A DNA stretch of 64,000 bases, from contig NC_018866.1 in assembly GCF_000305775.1 (NCBI RefSeq), positions 2,189,001 through 2,253,000 of the forward strand. Direction: 5' to 3'. Under the pieces are notes generated by a model. That model ran no database searches, was not told the origin of the DNA, and saw only the letters and a program-made list of their open reading frames with translations. Positions 27,017 through 35,717 of this stretch are shown in pieces. A program made the translations under genes and the position numbers. Source of the stretch: Dehalobacter sp. DCA (GTDB taxonomy: Bacteria; Bacillota; Desulfitobacteriia; Desulfitobacteriales; Syntrophobotulaceae). Position 1 is the stretch's first letter. Each line of letters starts with the position of its first letter.

Positions 27017-27174
27017 AATCTTCCTCCTTAAAAAGCCAGACCTGCTCAAATAGCATAGGAGTCATGCTTCTTATGTATAATTCAAGGCACTAAAACAATC
27101 ATTGTTTAACTATTAGAAGTATATCCATTTATTCTTAGATTTTGCTTAAAAGAAGGAAAGACGAGTGCGATCGT

Positions 27175-28122
27175 TTACTCAAAACGATCATTTGCTTTAA
27201 GTCTATATCCGTTATAAAAGTCCTGGGCACGCATTTTCTTTTTCCCAGCAGGCTGAAGCTCTGAAATTTTTAAAATACCTTCCCCGGTCTGAACCAGCAG
27301 TCCTCCCTTAGCAAGGGACAAAATGCTTCCCGGCAAAGCGTTTTGCGCAGTCTGTCCGGATAAGGCAGGTTTTCCGGACAGCTCACTTAGCCATATTTTA
27401 ACCTGTTCTCCCCGGAAAAGCGTAAAAGCACCGGGCCAGGGATTCAGTCCGCGAATCCTGTTATGGATTTTGGCTGCGTCCCAGGACCAATCCACCTGCT
27501 CATGTTCTCTTTTCAGAAGCGGTGCATACGAAAATACTTTAGGCTGCGGTACCGGCCGAACGGTCCCATTCTGCAATCCTTCGAGTGTATTAATCAACGC
27601 CTTAGCGCCGATTTGGGCCAGCGCATCGTAAACTTCACCCGTTGTGGCCTCCGGTACGATTGCATATTCTTCGCTGATAAGCATTGCGCCCGTATCCAGA
27701 CCTTCGTCCATCAGCATGGTTGTAACACCGGTCTTAGACTCTCCGTTCATCACTGCCCAGTGGACCGGAGCTGCTCCGCGATAAGCCGGAAGCAGTGAGG
27801 CATGCACGTTAATGCATCCAAAAGACGGTATTTCCAGAATCTCTTTGGACAGGATTTGTCCGAAAGCGACCACCACAATGCAGTCCGGCTGCAAATCCCT
27901 GATCTGGTCGACCGCTTCGGGTGCTTTAATCCTGGCAGGCTGAAATACAGCAAGTCCATACTTTTCAGCCAGCACTTTGACCGGACTCGCTTTCAATTTG
28001 TTCCCTCTTCCCGCAGGTTTGTCGGGCTGGGTAAAAACGCCGCCGATTTGATGTCCTGAAGCATAGAGCGCCTCCAGGACAGGCACCGCAAAATCCGGTG
28101 TTCCCATAAAAACAAGCCGCAT
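27175..28122 (-). CDS. fmt: Methionyl-tRNA formyltransferase
   Basis: 315 residues. The N-terminal formyltransferase domain carries MGTPDFAVPVLEAL, the catalytic CINVHASLLPAYRGAAPV (Asn/His) and DEGLDTGAML (Asp). The C-terminal tRNA-binding domain starts near residue 205. It formylates initiator Met-tRNA. It pairs with def, from which a 157-bp repeat element (copy B) separates it, enlarging the intergenic space to 273 bp. Confidence 0.96.
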   Translation of the reverse strand: MRLVFMGTPDFAVPVLEALYASGHQIGGVFTQPDKPAGRGNKLKASPVKVLAEKYGLAVFQPARIKAPEAVDQIRDLQPDCIVVVAFGQILSKEILEIPSFGCINVHASLLPAYRGAAPVHWAVMNGESKTGVTTMLMDEGLDTGAMLISEEYAIVPEATTGEVYDALAQIGAKALINTLEGLQNGTVRPVPQPKVFSYAPLLKREHEQVDWSWDAAKIHNRIRGLNPWPGAFTLFRGEQVKIWLSELSGKPALSGQTAQNALPGSILSLAKGGLLVQTGEGILKISELQPAGKKKMRAQDFYNGYRLKANDRFE

Positions 28123-28218
28123 CTAACACTGTCACTTCCCGTTCCGTATTCTAAATGCAAAGACTCTCTCTTCGCGCATCTAGCAAATCTTAGCCATAAA
28201 TCTTATGCCCCATATTTT

Positions 28219-28375
28219 GTCTGCATGCTACAATTTCAGCGTCAAGCGGAGCATGGAGTGCGTAGCGCGGCCTTTTGACGGCCATGGATGGCCTAATGTC
28301 GCGATGCCATGGATGGCAAGGAGCGACGGGGCAAGGATGATACAACGGCCGAAAGCAGAATTGTGGCACGCAGAC
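28219..28375 (+). repeat. Dispersed inverted-repeat element, copy B (157 bp, full form)
   Basis: Terminal inverted repeats GTCTGCATGCTACAATT and AATTGTGGCACGCAGAC match at 15 of 17 positions. Inside are hairpins GGCCATGGATGGCC and TGCCATGGATGGCA, the latter enclosed by GTCGC/GCGAC. Its length equals that of copy C, which is the same element in the opposite direction. Lies between def and fmt. Open frames across it are chance. Confidence 0.85.
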
Positions 28376-28395
28376 AGACCCGAGATACTAAGGTA

Positions 28396-28848
28396 CTACA
28401 CATTATAAATCTTGTCTGCAATATCAACAAACAGTATCCCGTCAAGATGATCCGTTTCATGCTGCATCGCTCTGGCCAGGAAACCATCGGCATGATATTC
28501 CTTTATTTCTCCATTGCGGTCCATGGCCTGAAGCACCACTTCAGCTGCCCGTTTCACCCGGCCAGTCTTATTTGGGACACTTAAACATCCTTCTTCATCT
28601 ACTTCCGAACTGGCTTTTTTAATAATCATCGGATTGATTAGTTCCAAAAGACCGTCTCCGACGTCGATCACCACAACTCTTTTGGATACGCCGACCTGAG
28701 GAGCTGCCAGCCCTACCCCTTTCGCCTCATACATGGTCTCAGCCATGTTATCGAGCAATTTAATGATATTCGGGGTAATTTTCTTGACTTCTATTGCTTT
28801 TTCCCGCAGAATGTCTTCTCCAATTTTTACTATCTGGTAAACGGCCAT
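28396..28848 (-). CDS. def: Peptide deformylase
   Basis: 150-residue metal hydrolase removing the N-formyl group from nascent proteins. The three motifs are GVGLAAPQVGV, EEGCLSVPN (metal Cys) and QHETDHLDG (HExxH). ATG at 28848 (MAVYQIVKIG) gives the usual length; an upstream TTG would add nine residues. It is flanked on both sides by members of the dispersed repeat family (copy B downstream, fragment E upstream). Confidence 0.96.
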   Translation of the reverse strand: MAVYQIVKIGEDILREKAIEVKKITPNIIKLLDNMAETMYEAKGVGLAAPQVGVSKRVVVIDVGDGLLELINPMIIKKASSEVDEEGCLSVPNKTGRVKRAAEVVLQAMDRNGEIKEYHADGFLARAMQHETDHLDGILFVDIADKIYNV

Positions 28849-28955
28849 TACTGGATCCGCTCCCTTCTCACGCAATTTCTAAAATAATATCCCATAAAAA
28901 AACCATATAATAGAATTATACATTTCTGAAAGCCTGAAAGCAATTAACACCTTAA

Positions 28956-29010
28956 GAGCGACGTGTCAGGGATGACACAATGTCCGAAAGCGCTACTGTG
29001 GCGTGCTGAC
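28956..29010 (+). repeat. Dispersed inverted-repeat element, fragment E (right half)
   Basis: Contains GAGCGACGTGTC, hairpin GTGTC/GACAC, TCCGAAAGCG and an end TGTGGCGTGCTGAC, matching the right third of copies B and reverse-complemented C. The left two thirds are missing. Lies between priA and def. Confidence 0.75.
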
Positions 29011-29030
29011 CTACCTCAAATATGTTGTAT

Positions 29031-31358
29031 TTAAGATAGCGGATTCACCTCAATACTGATATTGATCCCTGAACTGGCCGTTCCAAGATAGAAAGCCCGG
29101 ACTCCTTGATGGACGATCCTGCGGAGGACCGCCGGGTTCTTTCCTTTGACCGACACCTGCCAGCGAAATTCATTCTTCAGCCTGGTCAAAACAGCCGGTG
29201 CTGGGCCCAGAATCACATATTCCTGATCCTGATCAGCAAGCACCAGACGGATGCTGTTGGCCAGGTCCTGAGCCGCTTTGATTACCCGATCTTCTTTTTC
29301 ATGAAAAATCATGATCCTGATGATATGAGCAAACGGCGGATAACTTTGCTGTTTGCGGTAAGTGATCTCTTCCCAAAAAAAGGCTGCATAATCCTGTTTG
29401 GCTGCCCGCTGGATCGATCTCTCTTCAGGTGAATAGGTCTGGATCACCACTTCGCCGCCTTTAGCCCCACGTCCTGCCCTGCCAGCAACCTGAGTCAGCA
29501 GCTGGAAAGCTCGTTCTCTGGATCGAAAGTCGGGCATATTGAAAAGCTGGTCGGCAGAGATTACACCGACAAGGGTAACGTTCGGGAAATCCAGCCCTTT
29601 AGCCAGCATTTGAGTCCCGACAAGAATCGGAACCTCTCCGCTGCGAAACCGTTCTAGAATTCTATTGTACTCCCGGGAACCGGAGGTCGTGTCGGTATCC
29701 AGCCGTAAGACTTCAACTCCTGGGAACAAAGCGGAAACCTCTTCTTCAACTTTTTGGGTTCCCTGGCCGAAGAAACGGATAAATCGGCTGTTGCATTCCG
29801 GGCAACGGTGAAAAACATCCTGTTGATAATTGCAGTAGTGACAACACAGCTGCTGATTATGACTGTGATATGTCAGGGAAACATCACAATGCGGGCAGCG
29901 TGCGACATACCCGCATTCACGGCAAAATACAAAAGTGGAATAACCTCTGCGGTTCAGAAAAAGGATACTTTGTTCTCCGTTGTCGATTCTCTCCTGAAGC
30001 TTGTTTCTGAGTACCATGGAAAACATTGTTTTATTGCCGCTGGCCAGTTCCTGTTTCATATCCACAATATCGACAGCGGGTAAAGCCCGTTGGTTGAAGC
30101 GTTCTTCCAGCGACACAAGACCAATCTTATCCCTTTGGGCCGCCGCATACGCTTCCAGGGATGGGGTAGCGCTGCCCAGAAGCACAAGCCCGCCTCTGTC
30201 TTCCATCCTTTTCCGTGCGACGTCCCGCGCATGATATTTTGGGTTTTCATCCTGTTTATAAGCGTTATCGTGTTCCTCATCCAGTATGATCAGTTTAAGG
30301 TTTGACAGAGGCGCAAAAACAGCGGAGCGCGCTCCGATAATCACGCGCTTATTCCGTTGCAGAATTTGCTCCCAAATTGCTAGTTTATCGCCGGAGCTGA
30401 TGCCTGAATGAATAATTCCGACAATATCTCCGAACTGTTCCAGAAATATTCTAGAGATCTGAGAAGTAAGTGAAATCTCAGGTACAAGCAGAATAACATC
30501 GCCGCCTTCAACCAGTACCTTTGCCACCAGCTCTTTATAAACCTCTGTCTTGCCACTGCCGGTTATCCCATGGATCAAAACCGTCCCGCCATCATTTTTA
30601 TTGCGAAACGCCAGAATATCCTGGAAAGCTTTTTCCTGGGCAGGACTTAATGTGCCTGTAATGTGCCAAACGGAACCAGCTGTTATCTGCTCAATATTGT
30701 TTTTTATATCGGCGTCTATGTCTTTATCTGAGTCTATATCAATTTTATTCTCCCTGTTATTTTTTTTTCTTTCATTTATGTCGGGACTGCCTGTTTTTCC
30801 GGAAAACCGGATTTCTTTTTTGATCCATCCCTGCTTAAGCATATCCTCAAGCAGTTCTTTCTTCGCTCCGCTTCTTTTTAGCAGGACATTTTCCGGCAGA
30901 CCTCCCCGGCGCGACCTGTTAAGGGTTTTTAAGACCTGAAATGTATCCGGATCGAGAAGCTCCAAAACTTTAACGTCCTCATCGTCCATGCTGGCCATGG
31001 AAGTCATCCAGGTTTCTCCCTTTCCCTTTAAAAAAGGCCACACTGAATGAAGGGCTTGCGCCTTTGGGCAGATCGTCGTCTCCGAAAGCCAGCAGGCCAA
31101 TTCTATGAGCTCCGGTGGAATTAGATAGTTTTCCTCCAGGACCGCTTCTATGCTGCGGAATTTGGGCTCACCGTCGAGTTCAGGCGGGTCGGAACTGATA
31201 CTGACAACGAGGCCCCGGACTTTTCTGTACTTAAGCGGGACAACCACCATCATCCCCGCATGAATTACGAGATTGTCCGGAATGTAATAATGAAAACTCT
31301 GATCAAGACGCCTGTTGGCGACATCGATCAGCACCTCTGCGTATCCGCTCAATTTCAA
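29031..31358 (-). CDS. priA: Primosomal replication restart helicase PriA
   Basis: 775 residues. The N-terminal 3'-end-binding domain (about 1-105) is followed by a helicase core with Walker A HGITGSGKTEVYKEL, ILDEEHDNAYKQ and LLGSATPSLEA. A zinc-binding insert has CRECGYVARCPHCDVSL and CHYCNYQQ/CPECNSR. Motifs V-VI (GTQMLAKGLDFPNV, QVAGRAGRG) follow. A charged, Asp/Asn/Lys-rich linker at about 195-225 (NKIDIDSDKDIDADIKNN) before the helicase domain looks like a local expansion. The start is TTG at 31358 after GGGAGGAA. It reloads the replisome at collapsed forks. Confidence 0.95.
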   Translation of the reverse strand: MKLSGYAEVLIDVANRRLDQSFHYYIPDNLVIHAGMMVVVPLKYRKVRGLVVSISSDPPELDGEPKFRSIEAVLEENYLIPPELIELACWLSETTICPKAQALHSVWPFLKGKGETWMTSMASMDDEDVKVLELLDPDTFQVLKTLNRSRRGGLPENVLLKRSGAKKELLEDMLKQGWIKKEIRFSGKTGSPDINERKKNNRENKIDIDSDKDIDADIKNNIEQITAGSVWHITGTLSPAQEKAFQDILAFRNKNDGGTVLIHGITGSGKTEVYKELVAKVLVEGGDVILLVPEISLTSQISRIFLEQFGDIVGIIHSGISSGDKLAIWEQILQRNKRVIIGARSAVFAPLSNLKLIILDEEHDNAYKQDENPKYHARDVARKRMEDRGGLVLLGSATPSLEAYAAAQRDKIGLVSLEERFNQRALPAVDIVDMKQELASGNKTMFSMVLRNKLQERIDNGEQSILFLNRRGYSTFVFCRECGYVARCPHCDVSLTYHSHNQQLCCHYCNYQQDVFHRCPECNSRFIRFFGQGTQKVEEEVSALFPGVEVLRLDTDTTSGSREYNRILERFRSGEVPILVGTQMLAKGLDFPNVTLVGVISADQLFNMPDFRSRERAFQLLTQVAGRAGRGAKGGEVVIQTYSPEERSIQRAAKQDYAAFFWEEITYRKQQSYPPFAHIIRIMIFHEKEDRVIKAAQDLANSIRLVLADQDQEYVILGPAPAVLTRLKNEFRWQVSVKGKNPAVLRRIVHQGVRAFYLGTASSGINISIEVNPLS

Positions 31359-31425
31359 GGTTCCTCCCTGCTGATGTCAAAAAATCGGATGCTGTATCAA
31401 TTATAGCAGATAACTCGTCATCTGT

Positions 31426-33393
31426 TCATGCGGAAAAATCTCTGATATGACGGCGTTCCTCGGGCGTCAGCCTAAACTGTTCCATAATGAATTCATCTAG
31501 GATTTCAAACTGATCTTCCCCAATGATGATTCGGTCTGTTAATTGCAGGATATGGTCAATCACTGCCTGTTCCCATAAGGGCAGCGGAAGTAGTTCCAGA
31601 TCTCCCCGGAGCACTTTCAGGGTATGAAATTTCTTGCGGAAAAGAAATTGATAAAGGCTGCTGTTAAATAAAGCAAGAATTAATTTCACCGGATAGTTTT
31701 CTGGTTCGGGGATCAGGATATTGGCACTGTTCAGTGTAAGACTGCCCTGATCATCATAGGCAAAAACAAGTCTTTCAGAAATGAAACGGTAAATCAGTTT
31801 CTCCGCCGCCCTATATTTTTGCTCCGGTGCTGTTTGCTGGAACTTGTCCGGCTGAAACCGTAAAAAAGAAGACGGCTTCTTCAGAACGAACCTGTCCACA
31901 TCTGAGCCCTTGTAGACCGGCTCAGCACCCGGACCGTTCATCTGAAGCAGGTATCTCCGATTATCTCCGGTGACGATTCCCAAGGCCCAGCCGGCCTTAT
32001 CTTTCAGGTAAGTATGTCTGGTCGAATAGACCTTGCTGAAAATAACTTCCTCCTGGCTGCTCAGGTAAATATCAAAAATGTGCCAGTCATTACTCCGAAA
32101 CCTTTCCTGAGAAACCAGGTATTCCTGTTCCGGAAATTTCACCAGGACTTGGTCCTGCTCCGATGGCAAGGCTTTTCTGAGATCGAGGCGGACCACCGCT
32201 GAGAAGACATTTTTAAATCTCCTGCCCAGATATTCGATCCTGATGATCTGGCAATTCTCAAGCAAATATCCTCTGATATCGGCATGAGCACGGATGTTCA
32301 GAATGGATTCTGGCAGAATAAACGAGATAACCCCTCCGTCTTTCAGCAGATCAAGACTCGCCCTGAGAAAATAAGAAAAGGACTCCCCGGAAGTTATTTC
32401 CGGAAACTCCACAGCCATTTTCTGGCGGACACCCGCATCAATCTCCGCTCCCCACGGAGGGTTCGTGGCTACAAAATCAAATTTCCCGAAAGCGGAAGAT
32501 TCCCGTCGCATATCGGTTAAAGTATTGCAGTGAATAACGTTAGGCTGAAAATCCCGGGAACATGTCAACAGAAGATTGAGTCTGGCAATCCTTACCGATG
32601 TCAGATCGAGGTCCATCCCATAGATGTTTTCGGGTTCGTCCATATTCCGGGCAAAGGATAAAAGATACTGTCCCGTGCCGCAGCAGGGATCAAGCACCTT
32701 CTGTCCGCTGCGGATATAAGCCCGGACAGCGTCATACGCAATGCCTGGCGGGGTAAAGTAAGAACCAAGGCGAGCTTTATTTCCCTCCATGGTCAGTGAT
32801 TGATAGATGACACCGAGTATATCTTCTTCTAAAGGAAAACGGATGTTAAAAAGATATTCAAGGTGCTGAGAATCCGGCCTGCCGTACGAAAACTTCAAAG
32901 AAGATCCTAAAGAAGATTTTTTAGATGTCCTGAGTATATCCTGATAAAAATTCTTTAGCTCTATGCGGACATGCTGTCGCTGGAAAATAGCTTCCGGGAA
33001 ATCAATAATTTGTTTCAGGTCGTCGGACAATATGTCTCCCGATCTCCGAAAAAGATTCAAAGCCAGAATGAAGACTGCCCATCCCCGGTCTATGTTGTGC
33101 CGGAGCAGATACGTCAATATATCCATGATCTGCTTACGTGTTCGTTCGTTTGGGATGTATTCTGTCGGGACAAATCGTTTATCAGCTCCGGCTTTGTTTG
33201 CTCTTTTTCTTAAGCGGTCAAGCTCTCCCTGCGCAATCCGTTCCCGAAGCAGGAGCACCTCATCAAGATCAAAGACCTTCCCGTCAGGATCAGAAGGATG
33301 GAGATAGCCATGCCGGACCCAGTTGCGGATACTTGGCACAGATACCCCCAGAATTTCAGCGATTAACTTTGAATCAATTCGATGATTATCCAT
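31426..33393 (-). CDS. N6-adenine DNA methyltransferase with N-terminal helix-turn-helix
   Basis: 655 residues. Residues 1-55 look like a MerR/excisionase-type helix-turn-helix (LIAEILGVSVPSIRNWVRHG). The methylase core has motif I VLDPCCGTGQYLLSFARN and motif IV NPPW in FVATNPPWG, the gamma-class order of Eco57I/TaqI-like adenine methylases. The C-terminal 250 residues (for example YKGSDVDRFVLKKPSSFLRF, LNSANILIPEPE) resemble a TaqI-type specificity domain. No restriction endonuclease, helicase or specificity gene is adjacent, so it is either an orphan methylase or a lone enzyme. Target sequence and role unknown. Confidence 0.85.
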   Translation of the reverse strand: MDNHRIDSKLIAEILGVSVPSIRNWVRHGYLHPSDPDGKVFDLDEVLLLRERIAQGELDRLRKRANKAGADKRFVPTEYIPNERTRKQIMDILTYLLRHNIDRGWAVFILALNLFRRSGDILSDDLKQIIDFPEAIFQRQHVRIELKNFYQDILRTSKKSSLGSSLKFSYGRPDSQHLEYLFNIRFPLEEDILGVIYQSLTMEGNKARLGSYFTPPGIAYDAVRAYIRSGQKVLDPCCGTGQYLLSFARNMDEPENIYGMDLDLTSVRIARLNLLLTCSRDFQPNVIHCNTLTDMRRESSAFGKFDFVATNPPWGAEIDAGVRQKMAVEFPEITSGESFSYFLRASLDLLKDGGVISFILPESILNIRAHADIRGYLLENCQIIRIEYLGRRFKNVFSAVVRLDLRKALPSEQDQVLVKFPEQEYLVSQERFRSNDWHIFDIYLSSQEEVIFSKVYSTRHTYLKDKAGWALGIVTGDNRRYLLQMNGPGAEPVYKGSDVDRFVLKKPSSFLRFQPDKFQQTAPEQKYRAAEKLIYRFISERLVFAYDDQGSLTLNSANILIPEPENYPVKLILALFNSSLYQFLFRKKFHTLKVLRGDLELLPLPLWEQAVIDHILQLTDRIIIGEDQFEILDEFIMEQFRLTPEERRHIRDFSA

Positions 33394-33417
33394 TTCTGTA
33401 ATCCTGTCGTTTTAGAT

Positions 33418-34326
33418 TTAAGCTAGGTTGCCTTCCTTCCTGGTTTCCTGGCTGTTCACCGCATAGAAAAGAGAATCGAGATTGCGGACTAAGTCCTTCG
33501 CAATCTGCGGTTTGTTCATTGTATAGATATGGACACCGTCAATATCATTTGCAAGCAATTCCACAATTTGTTTGGTCGCGTAAGCAATACCGGCATCTTT
33601 TAAAGCTTCCATGTTATGCTCAAATTTGTCAAGTATTTTAATCAGTTTTTGCGGCATCCGTGCATTCGACAGTGCTAATATTCTTTCAATCTGAACCCGA
33701 TTAGTGATTGGCATGATCCCTGCCAGAATTGGAACATTGATGTTTAGATTAGCAACTTTCTCCTGGAAACGAAAAAAGGCATCATTGTCATAGAACAACT
33801 GTGTAACAAGAAACCCCACTCCGGCATCCACTTTCCGCCGAAGATTTTCAATATCCTGGTCTTTATCGGGACACTCGGGATGGCCTTCCGGATAACAGGC
33901 GCCGCCCAGGCAGAACGAATGTTTGTCCTGGATATACGCGACAAGATCGGAAGCATATTGAAAATCCCTCGCCCTGCCGGTCTCTTCCGAACCCTTCGGA
34001 ATATCTCCCCGTAAAGCGAGAATATTGGAGACGTTGCTGTCTGCCAGCTGCGTCAGTGTTCCCTCAATTTGTTCTTTGGAAGAGGTAATACAAGTCAGGT
34101 GGGCCAAAGAATTAATGTTGTATTTATTTTCAACAATGGATGCAATTTCTGCGGTCGTTTTGCTGGTACTTCCTCCGGCACCGTAGGTAACACTGATAAA
34201 ATCAGGACGGAGCGGTGCCAGAGCATCAATCGTATCGTAAATGACCTCTATAGATGAAGTAAGCTTTGGTGGGAAAATCTCAAAAGATACGACCTTTTTC
34301 TGTTGGAACAATTCGCTGATAAACAT
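33418..34326 (-). CDS. metF: 5,10-methylenetetrahydrofolate reductase
   Basis: 302-residue FAD-dependent TIM-barrel enzyme. Motifs are VSFEIFPPK, ISVTYGAGGST, LALRGDIPKG and FCLGGACYPEGHPEC. It makes methyl-THF for methionine synthesis or, in acetogens and relatives, the methyl branch of the Wood-Ljungdahl pathway. ATG at 34326 is set by GGAGGTTTTAGA. It lies 72 bp after purD on the same strand, so it may be read with the purine operon, both using folate carriers. No metV partner is adjacent. Confidence 0.94.
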   Translation of the reverse strand: MFISELFQQKKVVSFEIFPPKLTSSIEVIYDTIDALAPLRPDFISVTYGAGGSTSKTTAEIASIVENKYNINSLAHLTCITSSKEQIEGTLTQLADSNVSNILALRGDIPKGSEETGRARDFQYASDLVAYIQDKHSFCLGGACYPEGHPECPDKDQDIENLRRKVDAGVGFLVTQLFYDNDAFFRFQEKVANLNINVPILAGIMPITNRVQIERILALSNARMPQKLIKILDKFEHNMEALKDAGIAYATKQIVELLANDIDGVHIYTMNKPQIAKDLVRNLDSLFYAVNSQETRKEGNLA

Positions 34327-34398
34327 TCTAAAACCTCCTTCATCTTGAATTCGATCCAAATTCATTCATTCCGATTGGAATAAGCTCCGGAATTATCA

Positions 34399-35685
34399 TC
34401 ACATGTTGAGTCCTTTAATCCCTATGTCGGTGCGGAAATGGGCATCAGGGAAATCGATGCTGTCGACTAGTGCATAGACATTCTCCCTGGCTGCCGCGAT
34501 GGATGCATCACGGACGGTAACTCCAAGTACCCGGCCGCCTGAACTGACCAGTTTTCCGTCTTCCATCTCCGTGCCGGCATGGAAAACTACCTGGTTTTCT
34601 TGGGTCATCGTAAGACTGATCGGAATCCCCTTCCTGTATTCACCCGGATAACCTGGAGCTGCCATGACCACACACAGCGCGGTGCCATCATGCCATTCGA
34701 CTTTGACTTCGGACAGTTTCCCGTCGATACACGCTTCGAAGATTGGGATCAAGTCCGACTTGAGCAGGGTCATCACAACCTGTGTCTCAGGATCACCGAA
34801 CCGGACATTGTATTCCAGGAGTTTTGGGCCTTTGGCCGTAATCATTAAGCCTAAAAACAGTACGCCGGTAAATGGAGTTCCTCTTTGGCGCATAACTAAA
34901 AGCGTCGGCTGAGCGATCGTATTGATAACTTCCTGTTCCAATGCTTTGGTCCAGAAAGGAGGCGGCGAATAAGTCCCCATTCCGCCTGTATTTAACCCCA
35001 TATCCCCGTCAAGCGCTCTCTTGTGATCCTGAACGGGGGTCATCGGGAGAGCCTTTTCACCGTCGCAAAAGCACAGCAGACTGACCTCCTGCCCCTCCAG
35101 GAATTCTTCTACCACGACCTTGTCTCCGGCAGCACCAAAGGCCCCACCCATAATGGTCTCGATACCTTCAAACGCCTCTTCCAGTGTAGCTGCCACAATA
35201 ACCCCTTTACCTGCTGCCAGACCATCCGCTTTAATGACAATTGGAGCGCCGGTTTGTCTGATGTATCTTTCCGCTTCACTCTTCTCGGTAAAAGTCCGGT
35301 AGTCTGCTGTCGGGACCTTCGCCTGTGCCATAATTTCCTTGGCAAAGGCTTTGCTGCTTTCAAGCGTCGCCGCCGCTCCGGACGGGCCAAAAACTCTGAG
35401 ACCTGCAGCCTGAAAAGCGTTGACAATTCCCAGACTAAGCGGTTCCTCAGGACCAATAACCGTAAGATCAATCCCTTCATCCTTGGCAAAGTCAACCAAA
35501 GCGTCAAGTTCATTGGCCTTGATCGGGACATTCCATTGCTCTGTTCCTGCGTTACCCGGAGCTACAAAGAGTTTCTGACAAGAAGTGCTCTGATTGATTT
35601 TCCAGGCAAGAGCATGCTCCCTTCCTCCTGAGCCTACAACCAAAATTTTCTTCCCGTTTTTTTGACAACCAGACAAGTCAGCCAT
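34399..35685 (-). CDS. purD: Phosphoribosylamine-glycine ligase
   Basis: 428-residue ATP-grasp ligase (GAR synthetase), second step of purine synthesis. The N-terminus has VVGSGGREHALAWK, the ATP-grasp region VIKADGLAAGKGVIVA, and later GLNTGGMGTYSPPP and NVRFGDPETQ. ATG at 35685 after GAGGTGGG; 32 bp from the purH stop. Final purine gene of the operon. Confidence 0.96.
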   Translation of the reverse strand: MADLSGCQKNGKKILVVGSGGREHALAWKINQSTSCQKLFVAPGNAGTEQWNVPIKANELDALVDFAKDEGIDLTVIGPEEPLSLGIVNAFQAAGLRVFGPSGAAATLESSKAFAKEIMAQAKVPTADYRTFTEKSEAERYIRQTGAPIVIKADGLAAGKGVIVAATLEEAFEGIETIMGGAFGAAGDKVVVEEFLEGQEVSLLCFCDGEKALPMTPVQDHKRALDGDMGLNTGGMGTYSPPPFWTKALEQEVINTIAQPTLLVMRQRGTPFTGVLFLGLMITAKGPKLLEYNVRFGDPETQVVMTLLKSDLIPIFEACIDGKLSEVKVEWHDGTALCVVMAAPGYPGEYRKGIPISLTMTQENQVVFHAGTEMEDGKLVSSGGRVLGVTVRDASIAAARENVYALVDSIDFPDAHFRTDIGIKGLNM

Positions 35686-35717
35686 CGTTTTCCCACCTCA
35701 ATAAGTAATATTTATTC

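Noticed and set aside
28205-28584. Overlapping plus-strand open frames opposite def and across the repeat between def and fmt
   Set aside because: They consist of repeat copy B and the antisense of def, with no ribosome site and no recognisable protein.
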